Source: a virus. Taken from it: a stretch of DNA of 64,000 nucleotides. Every line of letters starts with the position of its first letter. Position 1 is the first letter of the stretch. The stretch lies in the IMG/VR virus record IMGVR_UViG_3300036834_000231, positions 32,283-96,282 of that record; one strand, given 5' to 3'. The notes beneath the pieces were generated by a model. That model worked only from the letters and a program-made list of their open reading frames with translations. It was not told the origin of the DNA and made no database searches. Shown here one piece after another: positions 22,503-29,967 of the stretch. The translations under genes were made by a program, and so were the position numbers.

Positions 22503-22835
22503 CTACCTTTCCTTCCGTTCCTCGGCTTCTAACTCGGTTTGAGTCAACGTCTCGACAATGCGCCCTTTGAAGTTCCCTACCACAAACAGCAGTACAGGTA
22601 CCCCTGGTTCGCCGGCCTTAGTCACACTGGCGTTATTACCGTCCAAACATCGGCAGTATTTGAGTGCATACGCTTTAGCATCCTCAATCGATCCGTGAAA
22701 CGTGAATGCCCCAGTCGGTTTCCAGCGCGCGTTCCAGGCTAGTACACAATAGCTTGCGTCACCTTGAGTCGCTTTCGCCACTGCCTTTAGGAACGCGTTT
22801 GCCTTACGAGTTCCGTATGTCATGTTGTTAGTCAT
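22503..22835 (-). CDS. hypothetical protein (110 aa)
   Basis: Start MTNNMTYGTRKANAFLKAVA (AGGGATAAG upstream). Contains SYCVLAWNARWKPTGAF and SIEDAKAYALKYCRCLDG, a small alpha/beta protein, with an acidic/basic end. It sits between the two copies of the hairpin element. Confidence 0.7.
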   Translation of the reverse strand: MTNNMTYGTRKANAFLKAVAKATQGDASYCVLAWNARWKPTGAFTFHGSIEDAKAYALKYCRCLDGNNASVTKAGEPGVPVLLFVVGNFKGRIVETLTQTELEAEERKER

Positions 22836-22868
22836 AGTCTTATCCCTTAATCCGTCCTTTTTTGCTGA

Positions 22869-22921
22869 ATTGATAGGCCATACTCCGCTTGCCACTAGCA
22901 AGCGGAGTCTAGTCCGTCTAT
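22869..22921 (-). repeat. intergenic hairpin element, copy 2
   Basis: ACTCCGCTTGC / GCAAGCGGAGT (22882-22908), with the same ATTGATAGGCCA and AGTCCGTCTAT flanks as copy 1 but a different loop. Compensating stem differences between copies suggest a conserved RNA fold. Confidence 0.6.
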
Positions 22922-23559
22922 TAAGCAGCCCTATGCGTCCGTGGGCGATTCTCCCGAAGGAATCGCGCTAGCGCCGGCCGCCTACAACGATCCACTGCGT
23001 AGCGAACCATGGAATGGTTTTCCGTGCTAATTTCACCAGACGGAATGAGCGACTCAAACCATTCCCGCACTGTATCTTGGTCGATATCCCGCATAGCATC
23101 GGTAGTGTCGTACGAGAGCTTAAACTTATCCCGCAAGGTACTAATGAAGTCATGGCACTCATACTCAGACCAGCCCTTGAGGTAGGCTTCATACTCGCGC
23201 TCGCTGAAATCCGTTTCGTCTAGGACGGCGCAACCATGGCGCAAGGTATGGTACGTTTGCTCGGCTATTTCTACCCGCGCAGTATCGAGCGGAGAAATGA
23301 TGATAATCTCGTACCAGCCTGGTCCCCAATGCCCAAAGCGATGTACCTCAACTGTGTCGCTTTCTCCGCCGAGACTAGAGAGCATTGCAGCGAAATTGCT
23401 TTCCTCTAGGCAGTCACTGTCCCGCGTTTGCGTTACGGGCGCTACTAGCCAGTTCTGTTGCTCGTCTAAAGCTAAACCGGGAACGTCAAACTGAGTCGGC
23501 GCATATGCGCCATATGTGCTCAATACACTGTCCATTGTTGTCTCCATTTCGGTAGTCAT
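22921..23559 (-). CDS. conserved phage protein (212 aa)
   Basis: VEVHRFGHWGPGWYEIIII followed by HGCAVLDETDFSEREYEAY is a pattern I recognise from phage proteins of unknown function. The C-terminal third is helical. The two ATGs at the start (MTTEMETTMDS) leave the exact start uncertain. Confidence 0.78.
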   Translation of the reverse strand: MTTEMETTMDSVLSTYGAYAPTQFDVPGLALDEQQNWLVAPVTQTRDSDCLEESNFAAMLSSLGGESDTVEVHRFGHWGPGWYEIIIISPLDTARVEIAEQTYHTLRHGCAVLDETDFSEREYEAYLKGWSEYECHDFISTLRDKFKLSYDTTDAMRDIDQDTVREWFESLIPSGEISTENHSMVRYAVDRCRRPALARFLRENRPRTHRAA

Positions 23560-23594
23560 AGTTTCCTTTCTTAATCGTGACCTAGGCCGGCGGC

Positions 23595-23825
23595 CTATTT
23601 TGTCTCGCTATCCGCGTCAAATTGCAGCCAGCCCACTTCCGCTGCGTCCAGAATGATTTGTTTAGCTTGCTGCGCGTTGAATCCTAAAGCTAGTAGGGCA
23701 TTTTTCGCCCTTGTTCGAGCACTAAGAATAACCTTACGAGCTACAACACTGCCCTTGCCATGCTTACGATTAGCGGCAAGCTCTGCCGCTATTTGTTTGT
23801 CCTGAATCCGAATGATAGTTTCCAT
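23595..23825 (-). CDS. hypothetical helical protein (76 aa)
   Basis: METIIRIQDKQIAAELAANR ... ALLALGFNAQQAKQIILDAAE. TAATG overlap with the upstream gene. No family. Confidence 0.7.
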   Translation of the reverse strand: METIIRIQDKQIAAELAANRKHGKGSVVARKVILSARTRAKNALLALGFNAQQAKQIILDAAEVGWLQFDADSETK

Positions 23826-24109
23826 TACTTAAGCCTTCCTTTGGGCGGCCAGATTTTAGCTAATTTTGCGTCCCACTTGACGAGCAGTCTGGCCGCACGC
23901 TCGTCCAGAAGTGAGTCTAGATCCTCACTGACCACATTGATACGGAAAGGCAAGTTATGCAGTTCACAATCTAGGTCACAATGGTCGATATTCAAGTCGG
24001 CTTCGTCCAGAATCGCCTTGACTTCGTTGTAGCGCGCGTTCATTGCATCCAGTTCATTGTTTAGCTCTATGATTCTGGCCGCCAGCGCTTTGTTTGATTG
24101 CCGTTTCAT
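23825..24109 (-). CDS. coiled-coil hypothetical protein (94 aa)
   Basis: The first half (LAARIIELNNELDAMNARYNEVKAIL) is a clear heptad helix, then HCDLDCELHNLPF and a basic end. ATGA overlap with the upstream gene. No family. Confidence 0.7.
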   Translation of the reverse strand: MKRQSNKALAARIIELNNELDAMNARYNEVKAILDEADLNIDHCDLDCELHNLPFRINVVSEDLDSLLDERAARLLVKWDAKLAKIWPPKGRLK

Positions 24110-24396
24110 TTGTTACTCGTCTCTCTCCGCGCCGGCCTATTCCATTCCTTATAAATCGTGATTGTCGGCTCATAGATCGGCAGAGCTTCAATCTTCGCTA
24201 GCGCTTTGTTAATCGCGGCCAGAGTTTTCGCTTTTTTGATTGCTTCGCGAAACCACTCGATATTTACTTCGTCCGTTTGAAGCCGATCAGCGAGTAATGC
24301 GATAACCGTCTCATTAGCACGGTTCTTGGCCGGCCATAACTGGCATTCCGTTCTGTAAGATTTGTTGTACTTATACTCCCAAGCATGAATCGACAT
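24106..24396 (-). CDS. hypothetical protein (96 aa)
   Basis: MSIHAWEYKYNKSYRTECQL ... EWFREAIKKAKTLAAINKALAKIEAL. Helical. GAGGAACGG precedes the ATG, shared with the next gene's ribosome binding region. Confidence 0.68.
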   Translation of the reverse strand: MSIHAWEYKYNKSYRTECQLWPAKNRANETVIALLADRLQTDEVNIEWFREAIKKAKTLAAINKALAKIEALPIYEPTITIYKEWNRPARRETSNK

Positions 24397-24424
24397 TTAC
24401 CGTTCCGTTCCTCTCTCTGGCCGC

Positions 24425-24649
24425 CTAAGCTCTAATGCCATGGCCAGCCAACGCGTCTCGCATAGTCCGGAGCATGATAAGCAAGTTGGGCGCTAACTCA
24501 GTCACTTGCGCGTTAGTCGATTTAATGGCGTCTAACTCGCTAATCTCTCGTAACAAAAACGAGACGTCATTTCGAATTGCCAGAATCGTATTGTTTGCGC
24601 CGGCGTCATACTCTCTCTGTCTGACGTCGAATAACTCGCTGTCGCTCAT
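24425..24649 (-). CDS. hypothetical helical protein (74 aa)
   Basis: MSDSELFDVRQREYDAGANN ... VSFLLREISELDAIKS. AGAGAGGAACGG precedes the ATG. First gene of the 17.9-24.65 kb minus-strand operon. Confidence 0.7.
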   Translation of the reverse strand: MSDSELFDVRQREYDAGANNTILAIRNDVSFLLREISELDAIKSTNAQVTELAPNLLIMLRTMRDALAGHGIRA

Positions 24650-24693
24650 TCCGTTCCTCTCTCAGTGGCCAGAAGTTTCGCTTTTGTAACTGC

Positions 24694-24772
24694 TTCGCGA
24701 AACTCTCGATTTGCACCGTCTGTAGCTCTCGCTACTCTCGGCTGGCTCTCGTCTCTCTCTCGGCTGCTCTCG
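24694..24772 (-). promoter_or_regulatory. operon leader with repeated GAGAG
   Basis: On the minus strand the leader carries at least six GAGAG units 7-11 bases apart, several within (A)GCCGAGAG, upstream of the 24649 start. No strong promoter is recognisable further up (to 24845). Regularly spaced GAG triplets can bind RNA-binding proteins, but the spacing is wider than TRAP sites. Confidence 0.4.
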
Positions 24773-24845
24773 GCTGCCTATTCCAAGGTAGCGCAAACCG
24801 CGCAGTTTGTGTGGAAAATGTGAAAGCAATTGATACTAGGCAGTA

Positions 24846-25043
24846 ATGGCTAAAAGGGAATACGAGGGCCCTATAGGCCTGGTCGGCGCGCCGGCCGGCG
24901 GCCAGGCGAAGAGACCCTATCACCCTCCAAAAATAGGGCTAATGCGGCCAAAAGCGGCGCGGCCAATCCGCGGGTATGGAAATAAAAAGGGCAATTTTGG
25001 AAACTGTGGGCGGGTCGGGGTAGGGGAACGTGAGATAGGCTAA
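24846..25043 (+). CDS. hypothetical basic protein (65 aa)
   Basis: MAKREYEGPIGLVGAPAGGQ continues with glycine/proline/lysine-rich sequence. Composition is odd, and the only support is TTGATACT 8 bases upstream of ATG. Could be spurious. Confidence 0.35.
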   Translation: MAKREYEGPIGLVGAPAGGQAKRPYHPPKIGLMRPKAARPIRGYGNKKGNFGNCGRVGVGEREIG

Positions 25044-25052
25044 AGCGAAATA

Positions 25053-25082
25053 GACCTGCTCAGTGGCGAAATGACTGAGACC
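25053..25082 (+). repeat. short dispersed hairpin element, copy 1
   Basis: GCCTGCTCAGTGGC-type sequence with CTCAGT / ACTGAG stem. Related copies at 26405-26435 and, truncated, at 40389-40420. Always intergenic. The rest of 25044-25280 holds a short reading-frame remnant (GHECEDDPDAAENF at about 25192) that resembles the end of the 27405 gene. Confidence 0.45.
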
Positions 25083-25300
25083 TGTGCCAGGCATGACTAT
25101 CGAGGCCGAAACGGAAGAAAAGGAGAAGGAGATAGGGATGGGTGGTAAGGGATAGGCGCATTACTTTGTGAGGTGGCGACCGCTGCCGGCCACGAGTGCG
25201 AAGACGATCCCGACGCCGCCGAAAACTTTGTGGAATGAGAGTTGCAAGCTATACGTGATTCACGTTATTACTGTGGTGTAAACTGATTATCGTGACCTGG

Positions 25301-25540
25301 GTGAATGTGTGGGGACCGGCGCTCATCGTGTGCTTGACCGCTTTTATGGGCTTTCTTTGGGGGAACGGGCGCGTCAAGGACTTGAAGGAAGACGTGATCC
25401 GGCACATCGACGGACTGGAAAAGCGTCTCACCGACAAAATCGACGCGGTGGAAAAGCGTCTCGACGACAAAATCGACGGCGTAGAGAAGCGTTTGACCGA
25501 CCGCATGGAGCGGTTAGAGCATCCGATCTACCGGCCTTAA
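25301..25540 (+). CDS. membrane segment plus coiled coil protein (79 aa)
   Basis: The membrane segment (WGPALIVCLTAFMGFLWG) is followed by tandem 11-residue coiled-coil repeats (GLEKRLTDKID, AVEKRLDDKID, GVEKRLTDRME). GTG 25301 lies 7 bases after TATCGT; GTG 25292 is an alternative. Same design as 17480, 26102, 31369 and others. Confidence 0.7.
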   Translation: MNVWGPALIVCLTAFMGFLWGNGRVKDLKEDVIRHIDGLEKRLTDKIDAVEKRLDDKIDGVEKRLTDRMERLEHPIYRP

Positions 25541-25584
25541 CATCTCCCCATCGCCCCTTTACTGCGTCACGCTTGGCATATCCA

Positions 25585-25698
25585 CTCGCTCGGGCGGAAG
25601 TAATTGGTTTGATTGCTGCCTATTCGAAGAACCAAAAGGAGAACCTGACGGATGCCGACAAAAAAGCGCTCCACCGTATCGTCGAAAGCTTCCAGTAA
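25585..25698 (+). pseudogene. 3' remnant of a RelE/HigB-type toxin gene
   Basis: The frame AEVIGLIAAYSKNQKENLTD continues ADKKALHRIVESFQ, which looks like the C-terminal end of a HigB/RelE-superfamily toxin (..AYSK..KE.LT..-K..L..+V). The N-terminal two thirds are missing. The intact antitoxin follows directly, overlapping by 47 bases. Confidence 0.55.
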
Positions 25699-26020
25699 GC
25701 GGGCTGATGGAAACAGCAAAAGGACGAGCCTCGGAAAGCACATTGAGGAAGGCTTGGAAGAATTTGCCGGGCACCTGCGCGGTGAAAAGAAACTGCGGAC
25801 ACGGGTGATTCACGTGCCGGATGCCGTCAATGTCCGGACGATTCGAGAACAGACGGGACTTTCACAGAGCGAGTTCGCGGACAACTACGGTTTTAACCCG
25901 AGAACGTTACAGGAGTGGGAACAGGGGAGAGCGAAACCGGATGGGGCGATTCGCGCTTATCTAACTGTAATCTCTAAGAATCCGGCCGCAGTAGAAAATG
26001 CTCTTAAGAAAGCGAGCTAG
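25652..26020 (+). CDS. HTH (XRE) antitoxin-like regulator, orphan
   Basis: The C-terminal half (VRTIREQTGLSQSEFADNYGFNPRTLQEWEQGRAKP) is a classical XRE/HigA helix-turn-helix. The N-terminal part is lysine/serine-rich. It would repress its own promoter and neutralise a toxin, but the toxin gene upstream is only a fragment, so it may now serve as an anti-addiction antitoxin or plain regulator. Confidence 0.82.
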   Translation: MPTKKRSTVSSKASSKRADGNSKRTSLGKHIEEGLEEFAGHLRGEKKLRTRVIHVPDAVNVRTIREQTGLSQSEFADNYGFNPRTLQEWEQGRAKPDGAIRAYLTVISKNPAAVENALKKAS

Positions 26021-26101
26021 AGCGGAGGATGAGCGGGGGCGGCCGCTGGGGGAGTGCCGGCACGAGTGCGAGGATGGCGGGGAGTTGGATATCGTGGGGA
26101 T

Positions 26102-26398
26102 ATGACGGGACCGAACTCAGAAGCTTTGCAGGTGTTTTACGGGACGTTGCCTTTGATAGGGGCGGCGGTATTGGCGGTATGGACGAACAATTACCGATTA
26201 GGGGAGTTGAGCAAGCGGCTGGACGATGGGTTGGCGGGGGTGAATAAGCGGCTGGATGATAGTTTGGGCGCGGTGAATAAGCGGCTGGATGACGGGCAGG
26301 GGGCGTTGCAGGCGTTTCGGGCGGACGTGCGGCAGGATTTTAAGGAGGTAAAGGAGCGGCTGACGGACCTGGAGAAGAGCGCGCGGTTGGTGAGGTAG
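26102..26398 (+). CDS. membrane segment plus coiled coil protein (98 aa)
   Basis: FYGTLPLIGAAVLAVWTNNY is the membrane segment. Repeats of KRLDDGLAGVN type and a further helix follow. TATCGT stands 6 bases before ATG 26102, so the mRNA is probably leaderless. Confidence 0.7.
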   Translation: MTGPNSEALQVFYGTLPLIGAAVLAVWTNNYRLGELSKRLDDGLAGVNKRLDDSLGAVNKRLDDGQGALQAFRADVRQDFKEVKERLTDLEKSARLVR

Positions 26399-26404
26399 GT
26401 TACA

Positions 26405-26435
26405 AGAGCCTGCTCAGTGGCAAGATGACTGAGAC
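26405..26435 (+). repeat. short dispersed hairpin element, copy 2
   Basis: Stem CTCAGT / ACTGAG. Closely matches copy 1. It lies just after the 26102-26398 gene. Confidence 0.45.
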
Positions 26436-26512
26436 GGTCGGGATGTGCAGATGTTCCACCAGCTACATGAGGGCGAAAGTAATTGGTTTGATTGGGGACC
26501 GGCGGCGGAGGC

Positions 26513-26755
26513 ATGAGCGAGCTAAACGGCGGCGAGGGCGACAATCGGCGGCGGCTGGACCAGATGGAAGATGTAATTCAGAGCATGATTGCGCTGGTGC
26601 TTGAGCAGGGTAAGCTGTACGACCGGCAGCACCAGCAGGCAATGGAGGAAATAAGCGAGGTGCGCGGCAGTATTCGGGAACTGTTGGAGTTGCAGAAGGA
26701 GCATCGCGTCGACATCATGGCGCTGTTTCAGACGCGCAAGCGGGAGGGGCAATGA
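26513..26755 (+). CDS. coiled-coil protein without membrane segment (80 aa)
   Basis: RRRLDQMEDVIQSMIALVLEQ and ISEVRGSIRELLELQKEHR are long helices. GGCGGAGG precedes ATG. Upstream, GGGCGAAAGTAATTGG matches the start of the toxin remnant at 25598, showing that this stretch was duplicated. Confidence 0.65.
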   Translation: MSELNGGEGDNRRRLDQMEDVIQSMIALVLEQGKLYDRQHQQAMEEISEVRGSIRELLELQKEHRVDIMALFQTRKREGQ

Positions 26756-26895
26756 GCACGAGGAAGAACGCGGCGGCGGTCGCGTTGGGGCGGCGCGGAG
26801 GGAAGAACAGCCGGAAGAACTTGAGTGAGGAGCAGAAGAGGGAGTTGGGGCAGCGGGCTGCGGCGGCCCGCTGGTCGAAGGAGAAGAAGGGATGA
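26752..26895 (+). CDS. small basic RNPxxVALGRxGG-type protein (47 aa)
   Basis: RKNAAAVALGRRGGKNSRKNLSEEQKRELGQRAAAARWSK is a widespread short basic motif (..N..AVALGR.GG...L+ ...R..A..AA.ARW) found in phage and bacterial proteins. Overlaps both neighbours as ATGA. Probably binds nucleic acid; role unknown. Confidence 0.7.
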   Translation: MSTRKNAAAVALGRRGGKNSRKNLSEEQKRELGQRAAAARWSKEKKG

Positions 26896-27398
26896 CTCAC
26901 CTTGCGAAATACCACACGGAACTGATCGATCACCAGGAGATCCAAAAGCCATTGCCCAAGCGTTTACATGCCATCGTTCAGGCTCGCCTGATCTTTTTCC
27001 TTATGCAGTGGGGCGGCCCCCTGCAAACGCAGGTTCTGTCCGAGCAGAACGTCCTCTGCGGCGCGGATCGGCTGGTTCCGGATATCGCGGTGGTATCGAC
27101 GGAGGCGCCAGATTACGGCGGGGATTTGAAAGCCCTAGACGTACTGTTGGCGATTGAGATTGCCTCGCCCGGGCAGAAGTATAACCAGCTCGTTGCGAAG
27201 TGCGATCGATTGCATAAGGGCGGGGCCCGACTGTGTTGGATAGTTCTTCCCGCTGAGCGCCAGGCGTTCATGTACTGGAGAGAGGAAGTGCCGGTCGAGG
27301 TCGAGGTGCTACGAATCTACAACGGTCGAGCCGGCGATTGCACGATCACAACGGCTGACCTGTTCGCTGGCCTAGAACGCTACGAGGAGACGCTCTGA
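26892..27398 (+). CDS. Uma2-family protein
   Basis: The 168-residue product starts MTHLAKYHTELIDHQEIQKP and has CGADRLVPDIAVVST, LLAIEIASPGQ and KCDRLHKGGARLCWIVLP, a full Uma2 core. Its closest relative in the window is the gene at 38846-39358 (same YHTELID.QEIQKP start). The ATG overlaps the preceding stop. Confidence 0.82.
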   Translation: MTHLAKYHTELIDHQEIQKPLPKRLHAIVQARLIFFLMQWGGPLQTQVLSEQNVLCGADRLVPDIAVVSTEAPDYGGDLKALDVLLAIEIASPGQKYNQLVAKCDRLHKGGARLCWIVLPAERQAFMYWREEVPVEVEVLRIYNGRAGDCTITTADLFAGLERYEETL

Positions 27399-27404
27399 AG
27401 CGGG

Positions 27405-27566
27405 ATGCACACATGCCCAGACTGCGGCCAGGCCTGCGACTGTGACGGCGAGGACATCTGGATGGAAGATGATCGCGGTATGCCCCTCGAACCGTGCCGG
27501 CACAGGTGCGAAGACGACGACGAGGAAGGCCCGGAAAAAAATTTGGGGTTAGGGAGGGCGATTTAA
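27405..27566 (+). CDS. cysteine-rich acidic protein (53 aa)
   Basis: MHTCPDCGQACDCDGEDIWM then PCRHRCEDDDEEG: CPDC...C.C and C.H.C form a zinc site in an acidic peptide. Remnants of paralogous ends lie at about 25192 and 26056. Part of the Uma2 operon. Confidence 0.7.
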   Translation: MHTCPDCGQACDCDGEDIWMEDDRGMPLEPCRHRCEDDDEEGPEKNLGLGRAI

Positions 27567-27578
27567 GGAAACTGTGGG
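27534..27578 (+). repeat. direct repeat flanking methyltransferase, left copy
   Basis: GGAAAAAAATTTGGGG followed by GGGCGATTTAAGGAAACTGTGGG. The right copy (28917-28962) lies just past the methyltransferase stop. A shorter related stretch is at 24989-25010. Confidence 0.6.
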
Positions 27579-27596
27579 AGTGCTCTTCTTGCGGTC

Positions 27597-28904
27597 GTGA
27601 CGACGCGGGAGAGTGAGAGCGCGCCGGTGGTGGACGCTGACGTCGACGACCGGGAGATATCAGTGAGTTTCGAGATTCTCTGTGGGGGCGCGCTTAAGGT
27701 ATTGGGGACGCTGGCGGAGGGGATGGCGCAAACGTGCGTGACGAGCCCCCCGTATTGGGGGCTGCGGGATTACGGCACGGCGACATGGGCGGGCGGGGAT
27801 GCCGCATGCGACCATGTGGCGGGCGAGATTCGGAGAGGATTGGGCTTGGCTGCCCTAGGCGAGCAGTATCGCGGTGGCGGTCACAAACAAGCTAAGGTTT
27901 CCAAGCTTCAATACGTCGGGACATGCGGCAAGTGCGGAGCGCGCCGCCTCGATCAGCAGCTCGGCCTCGAGCGGACGCCACAGGAATACATCGCCAACAT
28001 CGTCGAGATCTTCCGCGAAGTGCGGCGCGTGCTGAAGGACGATGGCACGTTGTGGCTGGTCCTGGGGGATTGCTACGCGACGGGCGGCGGGAAAGTGGGG
28101 AATTGCCCGGGCGGTGGGGCGCAGGGGGATCGCTGGAAGGGCTTCCGGGGCAATCATCTAGTGGATAGCAAGCGAAACCCCGAGTCAATCCCGCTCGGGC
28201 CGATGACGCAGCCGAACCGCATGCCGCTGCCCGGATTCAAGCCGAAAGACCTCGTGGGCATCCCGTGGCGCGTGGCCCTTGCCCTGCAGGCGGATGGCTG
28301 GTGGTTGCGCTCCGACATCATTTGGAGTAAGCCGAACCCGATGCCGGAGAGCGTCCGGGACCGGCCGACCAAGGCCCATGAGTACGTGTTTTTGATGGCC
28401 AAGCAGGAGCGCTACTACTACGACGCGGATGCGATCAAAGAGCCGGGGGTCGCGGATAGCCTTGCCCGCTATGGGCGCGGGCGAAGCACAACGCATAAGT
28501 GGGCGAACGGCGGGCCGGGGAATCAGACGATCGCCAAGAGCTTTGCGCACATGGAGAAAGCCGGCTCGGGCATGCGTAACAAGCGCACCGTTTGGACCAT
28601 CGCGACGTGTCCCACGCCCGAGGCGCACTTTGCCACTTATCCGATAGAGTTGGCCGAGCTGTGCATTCTCGCCGGCTGCCCGGCCGGGGGGGTGGTGCTC
28701 GATCCGTTCTCGGGCGTGGCGACCACGGGTCTCGCGGCGCTAAAGCATGGGCGCCGTTACCTCGGCATCGAACTGAATCCCAAGTACGTCGAGATGAGCC
28801 ACCGACGCGCGCAGAAGTATTATCCGCTGCTCGCGGAAGGCCCGGCGTTCGATGGGGAAGCGAGCGCCGTCCGCAAGTTTTTATCGACAGGCAAATTCTC
28901 GTAA
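27597..28904 (+). CDS. DNA methyltransferase, beta class (N4-C or N6-A)
   Basis: The catalytic TSPPYWGLRDYG (49 onward) comes before FSGVATTG (371-378), the permuted order of beta-class amino-methyltransferases. TSPPYW favours N4-cytosine, but N6-adenine members share it. CGKCGARRLDQQLGLE in the insert is a likely zinc site. The start at GTG 27597 is uncertain: the conserved part begins near GTG 27663. It is bracketed by direct repeats, which suggests a cassette. Confidence 0.88.
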   Translation: MTTRESESAPVVDADVDDREISVSFEILCGGALKVLGTLAEGMAQTCVTSPPYWGLRDYGTATWAGGDAACDHVAGEIRRGLGLAALGEQYRGGGHKQAKVSKLQYVGTCGKCGARRLDQQLGLERTPQEYIANIVEIFREVRRVLKDDGTLWLVLGDCYATGGGKVGNCPGGGAQGDRWKGFRGNHLVDSKRNPESIPLGPMTQPNRMPLPGFKPKDLVGIPWRVALALQADGWWLRSDIIWSKPNPMPESVRDRPTKAHEYVFLMAKQERYYYDADAIKEPGVADSLARYGRGRSTTHKWANGGPGNQTIAKSFAHMEKAGSGMRNKRTVWTIATCPTPEAHFATYPIELAELCILAGCPAGGVVLDPFSGVATTGLAALKHGRRYLGIELNPKYVEMSHRRAQKYYPLLAEGPAFDGEASAVRKFLSTGKFS

Positions 28905-28916
28905 AAGACGCTCGCT

Positions 28917-28962
28917 CAAAAAAATTTGTGGGGGAAAAAGGGCGATTTTCGGAAACTGTGGG
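28917..28962 (+). repeat. direct repeat flanking methyltransferase, right copy
   Basis: AAAAAAATTTGTGGGG then GGGCGATTTTCGGAAACTGTGGG. It precedes the TGATATCGT box of the next gene, so it may also be a promoter upstream element. Confidence 0.6.
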
Positions 28963-28964
28963 AA

Positions 28965-28973
28965 TGATATCGT
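28965..28973 (+). promoter_or_regulatory. extended -10 box (TGATATCGT), leaderless start
   Basis: It lies 6 bases before ATG 28980. Confidence 0.65.
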
Positions 28974-28979
28974 GAGGAT

Positions 28980-29237
28980 ATGGCGGCGTCGATTTGGCTG
29001 ATTTACCGAGCGGCCGCGGGCGTCGATGGATACCTGGTGCGGCGTTATGACAGTTTGCCGGAGGAAGGGGTCATGCTGCGGCCGGAAGAAGAAGAGGCGG
29101 TGGCATATGGGTCGCTGTCGGAGGCGCGCGCGGCGCTAGAAGGAATGGCGGGGTTGGCGTGCCTGTACCGGCGATTAGAGATGACCGAGGCGGTGTTTCC
29201 GCTGCAGTTGATGGAAGCGTGGGCGCGGAAAGACTGA
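28980..29237 (+). CDS. hypothetical protein (85 aa)
   Basis: MAASIWLIYRAAAGVDGYLV ... RPEEEEAVAYGSLSEARAAL. Leaderless start. Mixed, acidic. No family. Confidence 0.7.
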   Translation: MAASIWLIYRAAAGVDGYLVRRYDSLPEEGVMLRPEEEEAVAYGSLSEARAALEGMAGLACLYRRLEMTEAVFPLQLMEAWARKD

Positions 29238-29241
29238 AGAT

Positions 29242-29475
29242 ATGGGATACCGGCGGGTAGAGGACGTGGTGACGGTGGAACTCGCGGCGGCGGACTTCGC
29301 GAAGCTGATGGTGTTGTTGGGAGAGGCGCTCGCTTTGGGGCACCCGGAATGGACGAAAGAGGAGCGGCGGACGCGGCAGGACGAGATTTTGCGGCTGGTG
29401 AATCTGTTGAACGAGGGAAACGAGCACTGGAGGCCGTACGGGCGGCCCGAGAAGTTGGTTGAGCGAAATGCGTAA
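29242..29475 (+). CDS. hypothetical helical protein (77 aa)
   Basis: MGYRRVEDVVTVELAAADFA ... KEERRTRQDEILRLVNLLNEG. Follows the previous gene after 4 bases. No family. Confidence 0.68.
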   Translation: MGYRRVEDVVTVELAAADFAKLMVLLGEALALGHPEWTKEERRTRQDEILRLVNLLNEGNEHWRPYGRPEKLVERNA

Positions 29476-29479
29476 CGTC

Positions 29480-29707
29480 TCAGACGTCTTCCTCCTCTCC
29501 GCATAGCATCTGGGCGACGTCGAGGGCGAGTTCGGCGGCTTCGCGTTTCGTGAGGTGGGGCGGATCTTCGCGCTCCCCGCCGTAGCAGGAGCATTCGCCG
29601 AGCTGATGCGCGGCCGAACCGACCACCATGCGGAAGAGACATTCCTGGTGAACGCCAGTTTCCGGCGCCGCTTCGCCGCACCACACGCAGAGGAGGTCCG
29701 TCGTCAT
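29480..29707 (-). CDS. conserved phage zinc-binding protein (75 aa)
   Basis: LLCVWCGEAAPETGVHQECLFRMVVGSAAHQLGECSCYGG then EDPPHLTKREAAELA. The C.WC...H.EC.FR...G...HQ...CSCYGG pattern is one I recognise in small phage proteins of unknown function. CATATCCT lies 6 bases before ATG. Confidence 0.78.
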   Translation of the reverse strand: MTTDLLCVWCGEAAPETGVHQECLFRMVVGSAAHQLGECSCYGGEREDPPHLTKREAAELALDVAQMLCGEEEDV

Positions 29708-29713
29708 ATCACT

Positions 29714-29723
29714 AGGATATGGT
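29714..29723. promoter_or_regulatory. divergent -10 boxes
   Basis: AGGATATGGT reads TATCCT on minus (6 bases to ATG 29707) and TATGGT on plus (7 bases to ATG 29731). The same CACTAGGATATGG precedes the 29968 gene (29940-29952). Confidence 0.6.
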
Positions 29724-29730
29724 GTGAGAG

Positions 29731-29964
29731 ATGGCTGAGGAACAGACAGAGACGCGCCGCGCGATGAGACCGGGCTGGCCGTACGGGCGGGCGCGGCACA
29801 TTGGCGGCGGGACGTTGATTGTGTTTGCGTTTTACCGCACCCAGGCGGAGGCCGAGGAAGCCATCGCCGCGATCGCGCCAGACGCGCCACGTCAGTTCGT
29901 GGTGTTTCTGCCGCATTTGGCGGCAGAGCCAGCGGTATCACTAGGATATGGTGGTAAAGTTTAA
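29731..29964 (+). CDS. hypothetical protein (77 aa)
   Basis: MAEEQTETRRAMRPGWPYGR ... YRTQAEAEEAIAAIAPDAPRQF. No family. Leaderless start. Confidence 0.65.
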   Translation: MAEEQTETRRAMRPGWPYGRARHIGGGTLIVFAFYRTQAEAEEAIAAIAPDAPRQFVVFLPHLAAEPAVSLGYGGKV

Positions 29965-29967
29965 CGG

